In this document: piece by piece, positions 60,093 to 64,000 of the stretch
Layout: the number at the start of each line of letters is the position of its first letter
Numbering within the stretch: position 1 is the stretch's first letter
Source of the DNA: Psychrobacillus sp044762745
Lineage (GTDB): Bacteria > Bacillota > Bacilli > Bacillales_A > Planococcaceae
Reading direction: 5' to 3'
DNA: 64,000 nucleotides
NCBI RefSeq assembly: GCF_044762745.1
Contig: NZ_JBIWEX010000002.1
Span: forward strand, 62,001 to 126,000
Translations under genes and position numbers: made by a program
The notes under the pieces: generated by a model
Databases searched by the model: none
Told to the model about the DNA's origin: nothing
What the model saw: the letters and a program-made list of their open reading frames with translations, nothing else

Positions 60093-60452
60093 CTATTTTT
60101 CTTCCGGAAAGAGTACTTCCTTTAGTTCATCGTCCGCGGAGTTATCTGTAAGCTTCACTCTACCCCGATAAGCAGCACGAGTAATTAGATGTCCTGCAAC
60201 AGGTGCTGTTAAAAACACAAAAATAATACCGAGAAGTAATCTTACACTGATAAAACCATCATGCACCCAAAAGTAGACAAATGCACCAGAAAGGGATAAT
60301 AATACCGCCAAAGTTGAACTTTTGGTTGCTGCATGAGATCTCGTATATACATCAGGAAGTCGGATTATCCCAAGTGCACTTATAATACTCATAATACTAC
60401 CTAGCAATATGACAAGTGCTGCCCCTATTTCAATCGTCTGACTTGCGTTCAA
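60093..60452 (-). CDS. mrpG: Na+/H+ antiporter subunit MrpG
   Basis: 119 aa from the TTG at 60452, preceded by AAAGGGGGG at 6-nt spacing; it overlaps the end of mrpF by 23 nt. The frame opens earlier but those residues lie inside mrpF. Three helices (IEIGAALVILLGSIMSIISALG, LAVLLSLSGAFVYFWVHDG, LLLGIIFVFLTAPVAGHLITRAAYR) match MrpG/MnhG, whose PDVYTRSHAATKSSTLAV loop is characteristic. It is the last subunit of the antiporter and the end of the operon. Confidence 0.93.
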   Translation of the reverse strand: MNASQTIEIGAALVILLGSIMSIISALGIIRLPDVYTRSHAATKSSTLAVLLSLSGAFVYFWVHDGFISVRLLLGIIFVFLTAPVAGHLITRAAYRGRVKLTDNSADDELKEVLFPEEK

Positions 60453-60714
60453 CGATAACCCCCCTTTCCACATATTTCGAAATAGCAATCGTACTAATAA
60501 AAGCAAGTATTCCTAAAATAAGGATTGCTTCTAAAAAAGCTTTCGTTTTTAACACAATCGAAATAACTGCAATCATGGAGATTAAGTTCACACCAATCAT
60601 ATCTAAAGCAACCGCTCGGTCGGGCATAGATGGTCCTTTAATAATTCGAAATAACGCGAGTGCAATAGAAAAGGCAAATAAGGCAAGTGCTATAAGAAGT
60701 ATTTTCTCTACCAT
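60430..60714 (-). CDS. mrpF: Na+/H+ antiporter subunit MrpF
   Basis: 94 aa, three helices, of the PhaF/MnhF family. Conserved GPSMPDRAVALDMIGVN between helices 1 and 2 is the family hallmark. The ATG at 60714 shares one base with the mrpE stop codon (TAATG), so the two are coupled. It is a small subunit required for the assembly and activity of the hetero-oligomeric antiporter. Confidence 0.95.
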   Translation of the reverse strand: MVEKILLIALALFAFSIALALFRIIKGPSMPDRAVALDMIGVNLISMIAVISIVLKTKAFLEAILILGILAFISTIAISKYVERGVIVERKSDD

Positions 60715-61196
60715 TAGCGTGTCACCTCCATAATCGCCATCTCAAACTTTGTAATCGATCGTAAGACATCCGCTTTAGATTGCTCTATATCCATTGCATG
60801 GATATAGAACATATCCCCAGCTGGGTTTACTTCCATTACGACCGATCCAGGTGTTAGGGTCAGCAACATAGCAAGCGTCGTAATTTCCCAATCTCCTCGG
60901 AGTTCTGTTTTATACGTAAAAATTCCTGGCTTAATCTTTAGCTTTGGACTTAAAATTTGCTTACTGATCAATACACTTGACGTTGCCAACTCGGATATAA
61001 ATATAAAAATCAATTTAATAATCGAGTATAATCTTCTTAAATAAAACTGTGTACCGAAAAAACGATGCATTAAGAAGATAATAACAATTCCAACGAGAAA
61101 CCCACCGAAAAAAGTAGTAATTCTTAGCTCTTCTTCATCCTGTAGCAACATCCAAAGAAAAGCGATAAATAAATTAAATAAAAACTGTGCTGGCAC
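60714..61196 (-). CDS. mrpE: Na+/H+ antiporter subunit MrpE
   Basis: 160 aa, an MnhE-family subunit. Two membrane helices in the first 55 residues are followed by a soluble C-terminal domain carrying ITTLAMLLTLTPGSVVMEVNPAGDMFYIHAMDI, the conserved core. Required for full activity though it is not in the catalytic core. One base of its stop codon is shared with the mrpF start, and it starts 19 nt after mrpD. Confidence 0.94.
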   Translation of the reverse strand: MPAQFLFNLFIAFLWMLLQDEEELRITTFFGGFLVGIVIIFLMHRFFGTQFYLRRLYSIIKLIFIFISELATSSVLISKQILSPKLKIKPGIFTYKTELRGDWEITTLAMLLTLTPGSVVMEVNPAGDMFYIHAMDIEQSKADVLRSITKFEMAIMEVTR

Positions 61197-61214
61197 TTTT
61201 CAACACCTCTCCCA

Positions 61215-62702
61215 TTACTTATTTCCACCTAATACTGCTTCTATATAAACAGAAGGGTTAGATAGTGTATATGCCGCATTATTTATATATCCTGATAAAA
61301 ATTCTGCACCTAGCCCAAGCGCAACTGTTCCAACACCAAGTAAAACGACAGGGATAATCATTCCTTTTTTTAGTGGTATCTTATCTTCCGGACTAATAAT
61401 CGTTTCTCCAAAAATAGAATTCAAGAATATGCGGAGAAGTGAATACAACACTACAATACTCGATAGGAAAGCAAGAGCAAGTAATACGTAAGAGCCTGAC
61501 TCGATTGCACCTTGTCCAACTAACACTTTACCAACAAAACCGCTTAGTGGCGGTATCCCAGTAAGCGAACACGTAACAACAAACACCATCCAACCAAACA
61601 GCGGATAGTTTCGTATTAACCCACTTATTTCATTAATTTTTGTTTTACCTGTTAAGGCAATCATCGTACCAGCTATCAAAAATAGCATTGCTTTCGCAAT
61701 CATGTCGTGAATAACATAATAGATAGAACCTTCTAACGATACTTGCGTAGCAACTGCTAAACCTACTAATATAAATCCAACCGCAATGACCACATTATAT
61801 GATGTGATTAAACGAAGGTCTTTATAAGCAATCGCACCAATACACCCAACGATTAACGTTACACCAGCCATAATTCCGATTAATGTATGCGTAATCGAAG
61901 GTTCGTGGTAGAAGATTAACGTAAACGTGCGAAAAAGCGCATAAATACCAACTTTCGTTAGTAACGCACCAAACAAAGCAGCGATTGCTGTTGGGGGTAC
62001 ACTATAAGAACCTGGTAGCCAAAAGAACAGTAACAACCCGGCCTTTAAACTGAAAACAATTAAAAATAAAATACTTATTGTAGTAAGTAAAGGACCCTGC
62101 CCCGCTTCAGCTACCCTCTCAGACAAATGAGCCATATTTAATGTACCTAACGTGCCATATAAATAGGCGAGCGCAACTAAGAAAAACCAGGAAGAAAGTA
62201 TATTAATGACCACGTACTTAATCGACTCTCTCAGTTGAGCTTTCTTCCCTCCTAGAGTTACTAACACGTAGGATGCGAGTAGCATCACTTCAAAGCAAAC
62301 AAATAAGTTAAACATGTCCCCCGTTAGAAACGAACCATTTACCCCCGCAACTAAAAATAAAACAAAAGGATAAAAGTACATTTTCTCATGACGTTCTCCA
62401 ATGGAAGAGAATGCATAGATTAAACATATAGCAGTTACAATACACGCTGTTAATACAAACAACATAGCAAACGAATCTGCAACAAACAGAATTCCAAAAG
62501 GAGGTTCCCACCCTCCAAAATCTAACCGTAATATTCCGTCCGTTTGTACTTTATTTAAAATATATAAACTGATTCCAGCTAAACTAATCATTGTCACTAA
62601 ACTAATGACACGCTGCGTTTTCACATACGGTCGAAGAAATACAAGTAAAATTCCGACCATAATCGGGATTATTAAAGGCAATACAATTATATTATTCATC
62701 AT
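61215..62702 (-). CDS. mrpD: Na+/H+ antiporter subunit MrpD
   Basis: 495 aa with about 14 helices; one of the two large proton-pumping-like subunits related to NuoM/N of complex I. The conserved helix-7 and helix-12 lysines and glutamates are expected at FSLKAGLLLFFWLPGSY and GIPPLSGFVGKVLVGQGAIE; CFEVMLLASYVLV carries the early Glu. Starts at paired ATGs (62702/62699), with GAGAGGG just upstream, and overlaps mrpC by 11 nt. Confidence 0.95.
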   Translation of the reverse strand: MMNNIIVLPLIIPIMVGILLVFLRPYVKTQRVISLVTMISLAGISLYILNKVQTDGILRLDFGGWEPPFGILFVADSFAMLFVLTACIVTAICLIYAFSSIGERHEKMYFYPFVLFLVAGVNGSFLTGDMFNLFVCFEVMLLASYVLVTLGGKKAQLRESIKYVVINILSSWFFLVALAYLYGTLGTLNMAHLSERVAEAGQGPLLTTISILFLIVFSLKAGLLLFFWLPGSYSVPPTAIAALFGALLTKVGIYALFRTFTLIFYHEPSITHTLIGIMAGVTLIVGCIGAIAYKDLRLITSYNVVIAVGFILVGLAVATQVSLEGSIYYVIHDMIAKAMLFLIAGTMIALTGKTKINEISGLIRNYPLFGWMVFVVTCSLTGIPPLSGFVGKVLVGQGAIESGSYVLLALAFLSSIVVLYSLLRIFLNSIFGETIISPEDKIPLKKGMIIPVVLLGVGTVALGLGAEFLSGYINNAAYTLSNPSVYIEAVLGGNK

Positions 62703-63030
62703 TTGTCCCTCTCAGTGCATCTAGATCATCCGTCCCAATATCTTGATAGGCGCGATACGCTAATACAAGGATGAATGCCGTTACTGCAAAACTAATAACG
62801 ATTGCCGTTAATATTAACGCTTGTGGCAATGCATCGGTATAGGGAGCATCTGCTTCCGTCAACAATGGAACGTTTCCTGTTTTTAATCCACCCATCGTTA
62901 AGATGAGCATGTGAACCGCATGAGAAAGCACCGCAGTTCCTAATATTACACGTATAATATTTCGAGAGAGGATTAGATATGTTCCAACGGCAACTAAAAT
63001 TCCGATTAACAGTATAATGATCGTTTCCAT
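62692..63030 (-). CDS. mrpC: Na+/H+ antiporter subunit MrpC
   Basis: 112 aa with three helices, homologous to NuoK of complex I. Helix features: IILLIGILVAVGTYLILSRNIIRVILGTAVLSHAVHMLILTMGG, then DALPQALILTAIVISFAVTAFILVLAYR with the conserved DALPQALILTAIVI. A small core subunit next to the ion path. Overlaps mrpD by 11 nt and begins 3 nt after mrpB. Confidence 0.95.
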   Translation of the reverse strand: METIIILLIGILVAVGTYLILSRNIIRVILGTAVLSHAVHMLILTMGGLKTGNVPLLTEADAPYTDALPQALILTAIVISFAVTAFILVLAYRAYQDIGTDDLDALRGTNDE

Positions 63031-63033
63031 CGA

Positions 63034-63465
63034 CTACTCATCCTCGCTTATACTTAAAATTATTGTAACAACTACGCCAACTACGGCAAGCGCTACTCCC
63101 GCTTCAAAAATGGTAACAGTTGTAAGCTCCGTCTTTCCAAAGATAGGCAAGTCAAAATACGCAAATGTTTGTGACATGAACTGCACACCGAAGAAAATGG
63201 AACCAAATCCAGTCGCAGTTGCGAGTAGCACACCAAAAGCTGCAACGAGCTTAAAATCAAGCGGAAGACTTTTTTTAACTGTTTCCATGTCGCCTGAAAG
63301 GTATAAAAGCACAATAGCAGATGCTAGAACTAAACCACCGATAAACCCACCACCTGGGGTATTATGACCGGAAAGGAATAAGTACACCCCGAATGTTAAA
63401 ATAATGAATACGACAATTTTGGATACTGTGCGCAAGATGACATCATTTATCTTCAATGTTTTCAT
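63034..63465 (-). CDS. mrpB: Na+/H+ antiporter subunit MrpB
   Basis: 143 aa with four helices. The conserved FYLFLSGHNTPGGGFIGGL-type core is present as YLFLSGHNTPGGGFIGGLVL, with FDLPIFGKTELTTVTIF-like FDLPIFGKTEL further on. The ATG at 63465 is tight against its GGGGG site; a TTG at 63456 is better spaced and may be the real start. It overlaps mrpA by 23 nt. Part of the membrane core. Confidence 0.92.
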   Translation of the reverse strand: MKTLKINDVILRTVSKIVVFIILTFGVYLFLSGHNTPGGGFIGGLVLASAIVLLYLSGDMETVKKSLPLDFKLVAAFGVLLATATGFGSIFFGVQFMSQTFAYFDLPIFGKTELTTVTIFEAGVALAVVGVVVTIILSISEDE

Positions 63466-64000
63466 CCCCCTTTTTCTCTCTTAGCTTTATCATCGTATAA
63501 ACACCTAAGCCAGCTATAAAGAGAACAACAACTTCAAGCATCGTATCAAACCCTCGGAAATCACCTAAAATAGCATTTACGATATTCGCACCGCCTGCTA
63601 GCTCATAAGCATTCTCAAAAAACGTAGAAATGGTTTCGAAGCGGTCGTAATTTAATACTGCTAATGCTACCAATACAACAACTGCACCAACACCTACTGA
63701 AATCAACGCATTTGTCACCTTCGTTTTAGATGATACCTTCTCTTTTTTCCAATCAGGTAAATGAGAAAAAGCTAAAAGAAATAATGCAGTTGTAACAGAT
63801 TCTACAACTAATTGCGTTAACGCCAAATCAGGTGCTCGAAAAATAACAAAGAAAATGGCTATCGAATATCCTAACACTCCATTAAGCAAAGTTGCAGTTA
63901 TACGTGACCTCGAAAATAGCATCGCTACCGCAGCAATAGCCATTACTCCGACTAAAATAACTTCATAAACTCTTATCTGTGCATGCATCGATACATTCAG
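63443..64000 (-). CDS. mrpA: Na+/H+ antiporter subunit MrpA, C-terminal part (runs off right edge)
   Basis: The last 185 residues of a subunit of about 770-800 aa. The frame remains open to the window edge, so the ATG at 63988 is internal. Visible are the MbhD-like segment (VMAIAAVAMLFSRSRITATLLNGVLGYSIAIFFVIFRAPDLALTQLVVE) and the MbhE-like segment (FRGFDTMLEVVVLFIAGLGVYTMIKL), the C-terminal modules of MrpA. The N-terminal NuoL-like part lies outside the window. First gene of the mrpABCDEFG order. Confidence 0.93.
   Translation of the reverse strand: MNVSMHAQIRVYEVILVGVMAIAAVAMLFSRSRITATLLNGVLGYSIAIFFVIFRAPDLALTQLVVESVTTALFLLAFSHLPDWKKEKVSSKTKVTNALISVGVGAVVVLVALAVLNYDRFETISTFFENAYELAGGANIVNAILGDFRGFDTMLEVVVLFIAGLGVYTMIKLREKKGDENIEDK

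Noticed and set aside
1..64000. Prophage, integrative element or defence island
   Set aside because: No integrase, transposase, phage structural, toxin-antitoxin or restriction genes; codon use and gene order look like core chromosome throughout.

Overview
The window is 64 kb of ordinary chromosomal DNA from a low-GC Gram-positive bacterium of the order Bacillales. Gene families, operon orders and promoter types match Bacillus subtilis closely (yclNOPQ, niaP, yuaF-floT, ykaA-pit, yuxK, hflX, mrp, sigV-rsiV-like). Diaminopimelate dehydrogenase (ddh), a YteA-like protein and the GC-rich intergenic repeats point to the Planococcaceae/Caryophanaceae (Lysinibacillus, Psychrobacillus, Sporosarcina group). 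That placement is inference. I saw no rRNA, tRNA, CRISPR array, prophage or insertion-sequence transposase.

Layout. 0-2.4 kb: heterodimeric ABC exporter under a PadR repressor. 2.4-9.1 kb: Rieske/FAD oxidoreductase, DsbA-like protein, Mn-pyrophosphatase, the divergent nsrR-hmp nitric oxide defence pair, and a two-domain acetyltransferase. 9.1-16.8 kb: DNA glycosylase, CoA-transferase, niacin transporter, thrC-thrB, zinc transporter ZupT, an unusual uracil-DNA glycosylase and a PAP2 phosphatase. 16.8-17.7 kb: a large gene-free repeat locus. 17.7-21.8 kb: Fur-controlled siderophore importer yclNOPQ ending in a heme monooxygenase. 21.9-35.2 kb: lipoprotein, peptide transporter, ABC exporter, HflX, acyl-CoA ligase, NhaC, a methyltransferase and a LolD/FtsX-type ABC exporter. 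35.3-36.7 kb: ECF sigma factor plus RsiV-like anti-sigma factor. 36.8-46.7 kb: PCYCGC lipoprotein, fumarase, cupin/HD-GYP protein, yuaF-floT with a textbook SigW promoter, Pit phosphate transport, pentapeptide protein and MMPL transporter. 46.7-47.2 kb: second repeat locus. 47.2-59.7 kb: MhqD-like hydrolase behind an MhqR-type operator, membrane proteins and an MFS pump, dipeptidase and ddh, DinB and GIY-YIG proteins, a Fur-linked ferredoxin-NADP reductase, and HD and GntR proteins followed by brnQ. 60-64 kb: mrpG-F-E-D-C-B and the end of mrpA, a multi-subunit Na+/H+ antiporter.

Common themes are envelope and redox stress (SigW, ECF, MhqR, NsrR and Fur control), ion homeostasis (NhaC, Mrp, Pit, ZupT) and efflux. 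Almost every transcription unit ends in a recognisable intrinsic terminator, and regulatory logic can often be read straight from the promoter.

I found no new multi-gene system. The least explained material is non-coding: a dispersed GC-rich module with inverted terminal motifs (two full loci, one minimal locus and a truncated relic) carrying a hairpin with a compensatory base change, and 21-nt-period repeat arrays at several intergenic sites. Also notable are an apparently unannotatable 30-residue membrane protein, a two-domain GNAT protein and a uracil-DNA glycosylase that has lost its iron-sulfur cysteines.
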